DNA of 64,000 nt from JAWSVE01 sp050633885 (GTDB taxonomy: Bacteria; Pseudomonadota; Gammaproteobacteria; Pseudomonadales; Cellvibrionaceae): the NCBI GenBank assembly GCA_050633885.1, contig JBOEHK010000002.1, positions 434,001 to 498,000 on the forward strand. The letters are read 5' to 3'. Shown here in pieces: positions 55,209 through 63,234 of the stretch. The notes beneath the pieces were generated by a model, which ran no database searches, had not been told where the DNA came from, and saw only the letters and a program-made list of their open reading frames with translations. The position numbers and the translations under genes are program-made. Every line of letters begins with the position of its first letter. Within the stretch, counting starts at the first letter, position 1.

Positions 55209-56576
55209 TTACTGCATTCTAAGTTCAACCACATCGTGTTTGGTTGGGTCAGTTGCTTCTCTTACTTCCATTACCTGCTCTGAAGAAACATCACTGGCTG
55301 AATGCCCCCATGCATTTCTCATATAGCTGATGACGTCTGCAATTTGTTCATCATTGAGTAGCCCACTAAAATAGGGCATGTCGAATGTATCAGGCTCGCC
55401 ATCAACCACGACTCGGAGAGATCCATTAAGCGTCAGGTTAATGAGTGAAGAAGGGTCTGGGTCCATGATAACGGGGTTACCTGCGAGTGAAGGCATGGCT
55501 TTGTTATGACCACTACCGTCATACATGTGGCAAGAAACACAATATTCAAAGTACACCTGAGCACCACGATCAGTGAAGTCAAAATGGGCTAACTTTTTCG
55601 TGCTTGTATCATCGTATTTATAAGCGGCTTCTTTTTCTGAGGCTGGTAGTGACTTTAAATACGTAGCCATTGCTAGAGCGTCTTCATCTGTCATGTATTG
55701 CGTGCTGTTATTGATCACTTCAACCATCGTGCCGAATGCTGTTCCGAAACGATTTTTTCCTGTCTTTAAAAACTCTGCTGTGTCTTCTACACTCCAACGG
55801 CCTATACCAGTATTGATGTTTCCGTTAATGGGAGAGGCTGACCAATGATCGAGCACAGCCCCGGTGAGAAAAGCGGAATCGGTTTCATCCAAGCCTTTTT
55901 CTTGCATGAGAATCCCTCGTGGCGTGTGGCAAGCTCCACAGTGTCCAAGTCCTTGGGTTAAATAGGCGCCGCGATTCCAAAGAACGCCCTGATCAGGATT
56001 AGCTTCGTATCGGTCATCATCTAGCGTTAGAAAATTCCAAATGCCCAGTGGCCATCGCATTTGCAAATGCTTGGGAATTTCGTTCTCGGGATGCGCTTTT
56101 TTGACGGGTTTGACCTCATTCATGAAATAATCGTAAAGGTCTTTCATATCTTCTTTGGTAATTTTTGCGTAAGAGGGATAAGGCATTGCCGGATATAATC
56201 GATGGCCATCTTTAGCGATACCTAAACGCATAGAGTTATCAAAATCTTCAAAGGTATAATGACCAATCCCTGTTTCAATATCGGGTGTAATGTTAGTTGT
56301 GTAGATGACACCTAGTTTAGGAACGGCCATTCTTAAACCGCCAGCATAGGGCTCCCCGTCTTCAACAGTATGACAGGCGACACAGTTGCCGAGTCGAGCA
56401 ATATACTCACCTTTCGACATAGATTCGTTAGCCGTAGAAAGTGTTGAGAATAAGCTGCTGGCTAGCAGGGCAGGTATAGCATACTTCATTGTACGAGGCA
56501 GGCGAGAAAAAAGGCCCTGTTCAATTTCTTTATGCTCGGAATGCCCAAGAATTGCGAGGCTAAATGAAAATTGCAT
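55209..56576 (-). CDS. Three-heme cytochrome c (dehydrogenase-type subunit)
   Basis: A 455-residue exported protein with three CxxCH heme sites: CVACH at Cys65, CGACH at Cys213 and CVSCH at Cys346. Each begins a cytochrome c domain, with Met axial ligands likely in the MPYPSY and MPYFSG segments. This resembles the cytochrome subunits of membrane alcohol, sorbitol and gluconate dehydrogenases. No catalytic partner gene is next to it. GGGAGAATATA precedes the ATG at 56576, so the signal peptide has a long, about 33-residue, n-region; a later start at Met30 has no ribosome-binding site. It would pass electrons to the respiratory chain. Confidence 0.92.
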   Translation of the reverse strand: MQFSFSLAILGHSEHKEIEQGLFSRLPRTMKYAIPALLASSLFSTLSTANESMSKGEYIARLGNCVACHTVEDGEPYAGGLRMAVPKLGVIYTTNITPDIETGIGHYTFEDFDNSMRLGIAKDGHRLYPAMPYPSYAKITKEDMKDLYDYFMNEVKPVKKAHPENEIPKHLQMRWPLGIWNFLTLDDDRYEANPDQGVLWNRGAYLTQGLGHCGACHTPRGILMQEKGLDETDSAFLTGAVLDHWSASPINGNINTGIGRWSVEDTAEFLKTGKNRFGTAFGTMVEVINNSTQYMTDEDALAMATYLKSLPASEKEAAYKYDDTSTKKLAHFDFTDRGAQVYFEYCVSCHMYDGSGHNKAMPSLAGNPVIMDPDPSSLINLTLNGSLRVVVDGEPDTFDMPYFSGLLNDEQIADVISYMRNAWGHSASDVSSEQVMEVREATDPTKHDVVELRMQ

Positions 56577-56942
56577 TATATTCTCCCTTGTTTTTATTAT
56601 TGGTTGTGAATAAAACGGAAATATTCAATGGTTTCGACATTAAGCAACAGAGTTTAAATAAGATCAGAAAAAGATGCTACGACTAAGAAGTCAAATTAGT
56701 TGGGCGAAGCGTAAAGATATATTGAGCGGATGAAGTAATGCATTTAATAACTCACTGAATCGATAAACAAAAATGCTGATATTCATGTGTTTATAATAGA
56801 AAATAAATAAATAGCGTGCAGACAGAGGGGGAATATCTGCAATCTTAGCATTAACATGAGAAACTGTATTTTTACCAAACAGCGCCCGCTTTCGTAAAGG
56901 CAATCGTTTGCGAAAAGACAATAACACCCTAGAGATTATACT
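56577..56942. other. Divergent gap between cytochrome c and rlmA
   Basis: About 365 bases. A 78-codon frame on the minus strand (56691-56927) is open, but its product is basic and looks random. The space must hold the promoters of the cytochrome and rlmA genes. I see no hairpin or repeat. Confidence 0.4.
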
Positions 56943-57800
56943 TTGTCATCAAAAGATCAATTTACCTATCAATTACCTCAATCATTTTTAATGTGTCCCG
57001 TCTGCCAATCCGCATTAGTTCAAGATGGGCGCGTATTTCAGTGCGAAAACCGTCATAGCTTTGATCAAGCAAAAGAGGGGTATATTAATCTGCTTCTCGC
57101 GAATCAGAAGTCGAGCAAATCTCCTGGCGATAATCCCGATATGCTAATGGCTAGGCGAGCGTTTTTAGATGCTGGCTATTATCAGCCAGTGGTAGACGGC
57201 ATTGCAGGATGCATTAATGATTGGCAAAAGAATGAAAGGCAACATCGACTTTTAGATTGTGGATGTGGAGAGGGATACTATGTTAATGAGTTGCAAAAAA
57301 AATTAAATGGCCAATGGTTCACCAGTGGATTAGATATTGCAAAAGAAGGTGTCAGGTTAGCTGCAAAGCGTTATAAACATTCAGAATGGATATGTGCAAG
57401 TGGTGAACATTTACCGGTATCAACTAATAGCATTGATGTATTATTGCGTGTTTTTGCACCGGGAAATAATGCGGAAGTTTATCGAGTGCTCAATGACACC
57501 GGCATGTTTATTAACGTATCGCCGAGTGAAAACCATCTCGTAGAAATTAAACGAGAATTGTATGATGACATAAAACCTTACGCGATCCCAAAACCTCCCG
57601 ATCATTTTTTTTCTTTTGAGACTAAAAAAATAACATACACGCTCGATCTGAAAGATAATCAATCAGTGAAAAGTTTGCTGTCTATGACACCTTTTTTATG
57701 GAAGGGAAAGCGGGAAGGGCGAGAAACGTTAAAAAAGAAAGATAGTCTCAATGTGACCGTTGATATGAATATTCATTGTTTTAAAAAAATAGACCGATGA
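56943..57800 (+). CDS. rlmA: 23S rRNA (guanine-N1) methyltransferase RlmA-like
   Basis: A 285-residue methyltransferase, the length of E. coli RlmA (269). The zinc-binding N-terminus has CPVCQSAL and CENRHSFD, then AKEGYINLLLANQKSSKSPGDNPDMLMARR, strongly characteristic of RlmA. The SAM site is LLDCGCGEGYY, with GLDIAKEGVRLAAKR after it. It methylates G745 of 23S rRNA in E. coli. The start is TTG at 56943; an in-frame stop lies 21 bases upstream and there is no other start before the zinc motif except an internal ATG. Confidence 0.94.
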   Translation: MSSKDQFTYQLPQSFLMCPVCQSALVQDGRVFQCENRHSFDQAKEGYINLLLANQKSSKSPGDNPDMLMARRAFLDAGYYQPVVDGIAGCINDWQKNERQHRLLDCGCGEGYYVNELQKKLNGQWFTSGLDIAKEGVRLAAKRYKHSEWICASGEHLPVSTNSIDVLLRVFAPGNNAEVYRVLNDTGMFINVSPSENHLVEIKRELYDDIKPYAIPKPPDHFFSFETKKITYTLDLKDNQSVKSLLSMTPFLWKGKREGRETLKKKDSLNVTVDMNIHCFKKIDR

Positions 57801-57803
57801 TAA

Positions 57804-57830
57804 AAAAGCGCCTTGAAAGAAGGCGCTTTT
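57804..57830. terminator. Terminator between rlmA and dps-like gene
   Basis: A perfect 11-base stem AAAAGCGCCTT / AAGGCGCTTTT with loop GAAAG, flanked by A and T runs. It can serve both convergent genes. Confidence 0.9.
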
Positions 57831-57847
57831 GAGTTAATATGTTTTTT

Positions 57848-58312
57848 CTATTTTTGAATTGCTCTAAGCATCCAAGCTGTTTTTTCGTGTATTCTCATTC
57901 GGTCAGAAATTAATGCCGCAGAAGATTCATCGTTGGCATCTTGAGCAACACTTAATACCTTTCGGCAGGTCTTAACAACTTGTTCATGGCCTTGGTTTAA
58001 TAGCTCAACCATTGTTTCTGCCGAAGGAACGCCCTCTACTTCTTCAATGCTGCTAAGTTCAGAGAACGTTTTATAAGTGCCTGGCGCAGCAATACCTAAT
58101 GTTCTAATTCGTTCCGCAATATCATCCACCGCTATTGCAAGCTCTGTATAGTGTTCTTCAAACATTAAATGTAACTCACGAAATTGCGGGCCTGTGACAT
58201 TCCAGTGAAAGTTATGTGTTTGTAGGTAAAGCGTATAAGAATCTGCTAATAAATGTTTAAGACCTTCTGCGATGTTAATTCTATCCGTTTCGTTTATGCC
58301 GATATCAATCAT
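57848..58312 (-). CDS. dps: Dps-family DNA-binding/ferritin-like protein
   Basis: A 154-residue ferritin-like protein. The ferroxidase site at the subunit interface is visible in THNFHWNVTG (His36) and DDIAERIRTLG (Asp63, Glu67). Dps proteins form 12-subunit shells that oxidise and store iron and protect DNA from peroxide. The N-terminus is short and not Lys-rich, so direct DNA binding may be weak. It is a single gene with a long leader. Confidence 0.94.
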   Translation of the reverse strand: MIDIGINETDRINIAEGLKHLLADSYTLYLQTHNFHWNVTGPQFRELHLMFEEHYTELAIAVDDIAERIRTLGIAAPGTYKTFSELSSIEEVEGVPSAETMVELLNQGHEQVVKTCRKVLSVAQDANDESSAALISDRMRIHEKTAWMLRAIQK

Positions 58313-58582
58313 GTTTAGCTCCTCGTTATTTATTCTGCTTCTTCAGTTTAATTCAATTCAGTTCAGTTGATTTACCAATCCGTCTTATGTACGACTTTAT
58401 AGGGATGAGTTGTAGCTAGAATACCGATTTAGCGTCTATAAATTAAATTAATTCTATAGATCGTGTTGATTGCTAAATCTAATCATTTGATGTGGAGTAA
58501 AAAGTCATGAACAACAGCGCATGGAGAACAAGAGTAAAAAACACAACGTATAGTAGCTGCAATCTTATTGCTGTCTGAAAAA

Positions 58583-59311
58583 TTACATAGACGGAGTGTT
58601 TATTCGATTCAGTAATTCTTGGGCTGTTTCTTTACGTTCCGAATATCGCTCAACTAAATATTCTTTTTTGTCTCGTAAGAGTAAAGTGAATTTGATCAAC
58701 TCTTCCATGACATCAACCACTCGATCATAAAAAGCGGAGGGTTTCATCCGATCATTGTCGTCAAATTCTAACCATGCTTTAGCGACTGATGACTGATTGG
58801 GAATAGTGAACATTCTCATCCAGCGCCCTAAAACACGCATTTGATTGACTGCATTAAATGACTGTGAGCCGCCATTGACTTGCATAACCGCTAAGGTTTT
58901 TCCTTGCGTTGGCCTGACGGCTCCTATAGATAGGGGGATCCAATCAATTTGTGATTTTAAAATACCTGTCATAGCGCCATGACGCTCAGGCGAGCACCAT
59001 ACCATCCCTTCGGACCATTCAGCTAACTCGCGGAGTTCGGTCACTTTTGGATGAGAGTCTTCTGCACCATCAGGAAGCGGCAAATCTTTGGGGTTAAAAA
59101 TTTTTACCTCGGCGCCAAAAAGCTCCAGGATACGAGCCGCCTCTTCAGTGAGTAATCGGCTGAAAGCTCTTTCTCTTAACGAACCATACAATAATAAAAT
59201 TCTTGGGCGATGAGAGTCGTTATTAAATTGCGCTAACTGGTTTGTATCAATTGGATTTAGAGACTCTTGATTGATATTGGGTAGATCTGTTGCATTTAAA
59301 GTTTCTGTCAT
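58583..59311 (-). CDS. arsH: ArsH-type NADPH-dependent FMN reductase
   Basis: A 242-residue flavoprotein from the ATG at 59311, which follows TTGGACG; the frame is open to 59359. FMN-binding LLYGSLRERAFSRLL, WCSPERHGAMTG and the ArsH-specific PTQGKTLAVMQVNGGSQSFN segment are present. ArsH oxidises trivalent organoarsenicals or reduces quinones with NADPH. It is the last gene of arsR-arsC-acr3-arsH and is separated from acr3 by 13-base repeats. Confidence 0.95.
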   Translation of the reverse strand: MTETLNATDLPNINQESLNPIDTNQLAQFNNDSHRPRILLLYGSLRERAFSRLLTEEAARILELFGAEVKIFNPKDLPLPDGAEDSHPKVTELRELAEWSEGMVWCSPERHGAMTGILKSQIDWIPLSIGAVRPTQGKTLAVMQVNGGSQSFNAVNQMRVLGRWMRMFTIPNQSSVAKAWLEFDDNDRMKPSAFYDRVVDVMEELIKFTLLLRDKKEYLVERYSERKETAQELLNRINTPSM

Positions 59312-59363
59312 TCTGAACGTCCAAATTTCATAGGATAAATAGAAAAATATTTCACCCAATAGT

Positions 59364-59428
59364 AAAGCAATTATTTAAAGCAATTATTTAAAGCAATTAT
59401 TTAAAGCAATTATTTAAAGCAATTATTT
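59364..59428. repeat. Five perfect 13-bp tandem repeats
   Basis: The unit AAAGCAATTATTT occurs five times without change, from 59364 to 59428. The repeat covers the end and stop codon of acr3 and extends towards arsH, filling more than half of the 111-base space between them. The identical copies suggest recent slippage. Confidence 0.95.
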
Positions 59429-60433
59429 AAACCAGTGTTGCGTTTTGTTTGCAAAAGCCACCAATGACAGCATCACAGGCACCTCAACTAACACGCCAAC
59501 AACAGTTGCCAAAGCCGCTCCTGAATGTAAACCAAACAACGAAATGGCGACTGCAACAGCAAGTTCAAAAAAATTTGATGTGCCGATCATGCAAGCGGGT
59601 GCCGCGACATTAAAAGGTAATCGTAAAAATTTTGCCGTACCATAAGCAATAAAAAAAATACTGTAAGTTTGTATGAGTAGAGGAATGGCAATGAGTAAAA
59701 TAGCCAGAGGGTTATTGATAATAGAATGAGATTGAAAACCAAATAATAGGATAACCGTTGACAGTAGACCGACAACTGACCAAGGTTTTAACGTATGAAT
59801 AAGCGTTTCAATTGACGAATTATTTTTATTTAAATAATGTCTTGTCGCGACACCGGCCGCCAAAGGGATAATGACGTATAACACAACAGAAAGAATCAGT
59901 GTATTCCATGGGACTTCTATGTTGGAAACGCCTAGAAGAAATGCTGTTAACGGAGCAAATGCGAACACCATAATGATATCGTTAACAGAAACTTGGACGA
60001 GCGTGTAGTTTGGATCACCTTTGGTGAGTTGACTCCAGACAAATACCATCGCTGTACAAGGCGCCACGCCTAAAAGAATCATCCCCGCGATATATTCGGT
60101 GGCTGTATTAGGGTCGACTAGATCTGCAAAAAACACCCGAAAAAAAAGCCATCCCAATGCAGCCATGGTAAATGGCTTAATTAGCCAGTTGATGATGAGT
60201 GTCAGTGCTAAAGCTTTTGGTTTTTTATGGATTTTTTTGATAGCTGAAAAATCAATTTGAACCATCATTGGATAAATCATAATCCAAATAAGCACGGCAA
60301 TTGGAAAATTGACATGTGCATACTCTAGAGAAGAAAACCAAGTGAATAGTTGAGGAAAAATATTTCCTAAGAAAACACCAGCGATAATGCACAAACCAAC
60401 CCAGATTGATAAATAACGTTCAAATAATCCCAT
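59423..60433 (-). CDS. acr3: ACR3-family arsenite efflux transporter
   Basis: A 336-residue inner-membrane protein with about ten helices. The N-terminus ERYLSIWVGLCIIAGVFLG and MIYPMMVQIDF are typical of ACR3, and the conserved Cys lies in LGVAPCTAMVFVWSQL, with the VNDIIMVFAFAP and GTSNFFELAVAVA segments. It exports arsenite. It begins 4 bases after the arsC stop, and its own stop lies in the first copy of a 13-base repeat read from its side. Confidence 0.96.
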   Translation of the reverse strand: MGLFERYLSIWVGLCIIAGVFLGNIFPQLFTWFSSLEYAHVNFPIAVLIWIMIYPMMVQIDFSAIKKIHKKPKALALTLIINWLIKPFTMAALGWLFFRVFFADLVDPNTATEYIAGMILLGVAPCTAMVFVWSQLTKGDPNYTLVQVSVNDIIMVFAFAPLTAFLLGVSNIEVPWNTLILSVVLYVIIPLAAGVATRHYLNKNNSSIETLIHTLKPWSVVGLLSTVILLFGFQSHSIINNPLAILLIAIPLLIQTYSIFFIAYGTAKFLRLPFNVAAPACMIGTSNFFELAVAVAISLFGLHSGAALATVVGVLVEVPVMLSLVAFANKTQHWFK

Positions 60434-60437
60434 CGTG

Positions 60438-60914
60438 TTATCGAACCTCTTCAGCTATTTCTGTCAACCGAGTTTTCAAATCCTGTTCGCTAATGGAACT
60501 AAAATCAATTGAGAGCATTTTTTTAGCGCGTTTTTCAAATACACTGATCGTGTGATTAAAAGCCTCTATTATTTTTTCTTCACTACCTTCTATTTTGGAG
60601 GGGTCAGACAACCCCCAGTGCACCTTTAATGAATTGCCAATCCATAACGGACATTGTTCTTGTGCAGCGCTGTCACAAACGGTGATAACAACATCAAAGT
60701 TGTCCTTTTCAAATTCATCCCAAGACTGGCTTTGTAAAGTTGATGTATCAAGGCCTTTTTCAGCTAAATATTTTAAGGATAATGGGTGAACCTTGCCGGC
60801 TGGCTGGCTTCCAGCACTTTTTGCCTCTATAACACCTTTTCCCACATGGTTAGTCATGGCTTCAGCTAAAATGCTTCGGCAGCGATTATGCGTGCAAATA
60901 AATAATATTTTCAT
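60438..60914 (-). CDS. arsC: Arsenate reductase (low-molecular-weight phosphatase type)
   Basis: A 158-residue thioredoxin-linked arsenate reductase. The P-loop CTHNRCRS (Cys-x5-Arg-Ser) starts at about residue 8, and the relay cysteines appear in VCDSAAQEQCPLW. HWGLSDPSK holds the general acid Asp. It turns arsenate to arsenite for export by Acr3. I use the ATG at 60914; a TTG two codons upstream is also in frame. It follows arsR by 25 bases. Confidence 0.95.
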   Translation of the reverse strand: MKILFICTHNRCRSILAEAMTNHVGKGVIEAKSAGSQPAGKVHPLSLKYLAEKGLDTSTLQSQSWDEFEKDNFDVVITVCDSAAQEQCPLWIGNSLKVHWGLSDPSKIEGSEEKIIEAFNHTISVFEKRAKKMLSIDFSSISEQDLKTRLTEIAEEVR

Positions 60915-60939
60915 AATCAATCTCTGATATGCGGTGAAG

Positions 60940-61272
60940 TTAACAGCAGTTAATATTTACTGTGTGATGATTCAATTTTTTGTTAAGTGTTGAAAAGCTA
61001 GGCGTATCAGCTTTTTGAATTTGCTTTAAAATATTTTTTGTCCATCGAGATAATTTTGGATTTATTGAGTAATAAACCCATTTTTCTTTTCTGGTATCAA
61101 CAAGAAGTCCGCAATGGCGTAGTTGTGCCAAGTGTCGGGAAATTTTCGGTTGGCTTTCGTCTAGAATTTCAGCGAGGTCACAAACGCATATCTCTCCAGC
61201 TTGGTAAATTAAATAAGTACAATGAAGCCGTGTCGGATCTGATAAACACTTAAATAGCTGTAAAGGCTCCAT
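60940..61272 (-). CDS. arsR: ArsR-family arsenic-responsive repressor
   Basis: A 110-residue winged-helix repressor from the ATG at 61272, with TAGGA upstream; a longer frame to 61332 would run through the promoter. The metalloid site is CVCDL in the recognition-side helix (GEICVCDLAEIL), followed by SQPKISRHLAQLRHCGLL and a wing with KWVYYSI. A final NINCC may add thiols. It should release the ars promoter when arsenite binds. Confidence 0.93.
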   Translation of the reverse strand: MEPLQLFKCLSDPTRLHCTYLIYQAGEICVCDLAEILDESQPKISRHLAQLRHCGLLVDTRKEKWVYYSINPKLSRWTKNILKQIQKADTPSFSTLNKKLNHHTVNINCC

Positions 61273-61327
61273 CAATATTTTCCTAAAGCGGTTCAAGTTG
61301 CAGTTTTGAGTTGGAAGCTTAGATATT

Positions 61328-61355
61328 ATCATATACGTATATCCATATATGTCAA
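61328..61355 (-). promoter_or_regulatory. ars operon promoter with overlapping operator
   Basis: On the minus strand TTGACA (61350-61355) is followed, 16 bases on, by TATGAT (61328-61333), a near-consensus promoter. Between them lies the perfect palindrome ATATACGTATAT (61331-61342), within a wider CATATA...TATATG dyad at 61330-61351. This is a natural site for ArsR to block transcription. Confidence 0.7.
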
Positions 61356-61457
61356 TTTATATTTTATTCATCCATTGAAAAAATCTCCTGGTAGATGGGT
61401 GGGCCATTATGCAGTAAACACAAAGGCCCAGAGGAGAAATGTGAATTAGTTTGTAGG

Positions 61458-63047
61458 TTAGTTTAGCTCCAAATTGAATCCGGCACTTATGGTGTAATTT
61501 TCAAATGTTTCATGGCCACTCACAATCTCACCAGACAAAAATGCTGATAATCCATTGCGAAATACAAATACCGAATTGATGTCCCATCGATAAAAGAGAT
61601 TGTCAGTTTCATCAGCCTTTAATTCAAAACTATTTAACGTACTGGTTGAGTTAACCAGTTGGAAAGCAATAGGTTCTTCACTTAGGTCAGATTCGTTGAC
61701 AAGCGATAGCCGTATGCTTGGAGTCATCACGCCCCAAGAAAAACTGGTGGCATAATTTACATCTAAACCGATACTAGAATTCAATAATTCTGAACTCTGT
61801 TCTTCTTTCGATGTTATCCATACCGAGTCGCCAGTTTCAGTGTAGGCATCAATTGTACTGTTAAAGTAATCTAATCGTAAAAAAGCACTGACTCGAAACG
61901 CATTAATTTGCCATGCCCATTCTGTCTGCGCACTTAGATTTATTTGATTACTGTCATAACTACTGTCAGCGAAAGATTGTGCTGGGAAAGTAAATAAACG
62001 TTGTGCATCTGTATCACCTACAGAATAACCGGCGATTAAATCAATGCTCAATGGACCTTGGAACCATGAAAAGAAACCATTAATACTTATGATATCTGAT
62101 GTGAGCTCACCGCCATCATCGTGATATTCGGCATCAAAGTTCTTCCAGTCTATAACGGCGCCAATGTTCATGTTGCTATTGAGTTGGTAGTCAAGCCCTA
62201 GCATGATTCCAGCTGTGTCATAATCATAACCCGCTTCATTTTCTGTTAGCCCGTGTTCAAAGCTTTCATACTGGAATGATGACAATAAGCTCCAAGGAGA
62301 GTTTGTTGTGTCCCCAGCGGCACCACCTGTAAAAGGTATTCGGCTACCATTAATAGTAATAGATGGCGATTTATTGGCTTCACGTAGCTGTGATATCTCT
62401 CGATGCAAGTCAGAAGATGTTGAACGAAAACTTTCGATTAGCAACCTTCGTTGTATCAGTGCTTCGTCAGGTGCAATTTGATTAATAGTTTTGTTAATGT
62501 CAGTTTCTGAAGAGGAAAGCTGGTTACAGATATCGAGCACTTCATTTGGAGAAAGCTTAGATAAGCCAGAGGGTTGAATTGTTGGTGTTTCTGCACAGAG
62601 ATTATCCAGTGCCTCACCCACTGAATTATTGCGAGCACCTTTTGCGAGTAGGACAAAATCGTTAACCTTTTCACCCTCTCCTGTTTCAGTATTTTCTGCC
62701 ACGGTAATGGTGACTGTCGCCGACCCGCCATAGCCACTTTGGTCCGCAGCCGTATATGTAAAAGTGTCCGTTCCAAAAAAATCATCATTGGGAGGCGTAT
62801 AGGCTAGCGTGTCATTTTCGGTGAGAACAATCGATCCGTAGCTCGCAGATGAGCTGTCGAAAGACTGAATAAAGATATCGGTTGGGCCCTCAAGGTTAGA
62901 GGCATCATTTGCCAGAACATCAATGACAATAGTCCCGTTACCTTGTTGCATACTGGCGGAGTCGGGATTGGCGGTTACAAATGCAAGAACGCTGGGTGAG
63001 GCGGCAGATAGGAATAACAATGGAATGGCTTTGTGTATTTGCTTCAT
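61458..63047 (-). CDS. Ig-like domain plus autotransporter-type beta-barrel protein
   Basis: A 529-residue outer-membrane protein. Signal peptide cut after VLA; one Ig/cadherin-like domain (residues about 25-115) with DVLANDASN, LAYTPPNDDFFGTDTFTY and VTITVAEN; a helical Cys/Ser-rich linker (about 120-235); and a C-terminal beta-barrel of about 265 residues, with autotransporter-like strands such as AGIMLGLDYQL, DWKNFDAEYHDDGG and SAGFNLELN. The final residue is Asn, not the usual Phe/Trp. There is no long passenger. It may be a small surface adhesin or a porin-like protein. It diverges from a glycosyltransferase. Confidence 0.88.
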   Translation of the reverse strand: MKQIHKAIPLLFLSAASPSVLAFVTANPDSASMQQGNGTIVIDVLANDASNLEGPTDIFIQSFDSSSASYGSIVLTENDTLAYTPPNDDFFGTDTFTYTAADQSGYGGSATVTITVAENTETGEGEKVNDFVLLAKGARNNSVGEALDNLCAETPTIQPSGLSKLSPNEVLDICNQLSSSETDINKTINQIAPDEALIQRRLLIESFRSTSSDLHREISQLREANKSPSITINGSRIPFTGGAAGDTTNSPWSLLSSFQYESFEHGLTENEAGYDYDTAGIMLGLDYQLNSNMNIGAVIDWKNFDAEYHDDGGELTSDIISINGFFSWFQGPLSIDLIAGYSVGDTDAQRLFTFPAQSFADSSYDSNQINLSAQTEWAWQINAFRVSAFLRLDYFNSTIDAYTETGDSVWITSKEEQSSELLNSSIGLDVNYATSFSWGVMTPSIRLSLVNESDLSEEPIAFQLVNSTSTLNSFELKADETDNLFYRWDINSVFVFRNGLSAFLSGEIVSGHETFENYTISAGFNLELN

Positions 63048-63234
63048 GCAAAAAATCTCCGTTTTAAAAAGGGGTATGAGTCACGAGTTTATATTCTTGA
63101 TTCGCGCAGGAAGGATAATCTTGTGGATCGTTCGCAATGAGATGATAGTAATATCAGCACCCGGTGATCACTAGATTTGTTAATATAGTGAGTGTGATAA
63201 TTGCAGTCAATTAGCGACGGATGATGGCGAACTA

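Noticed and set aside
56691..56927. 78-codon minus-strand frame in the cytochrome/rlmA gap
   Set aside because: The product is basic and unstructured-looking, with no family pattern or clear ribosome-binding site.
59364..59428. Possible CRISPR-like repeats
   Set aside because: The copies are head to tail with no spacers and only 13 bases long; no cas gene is near.
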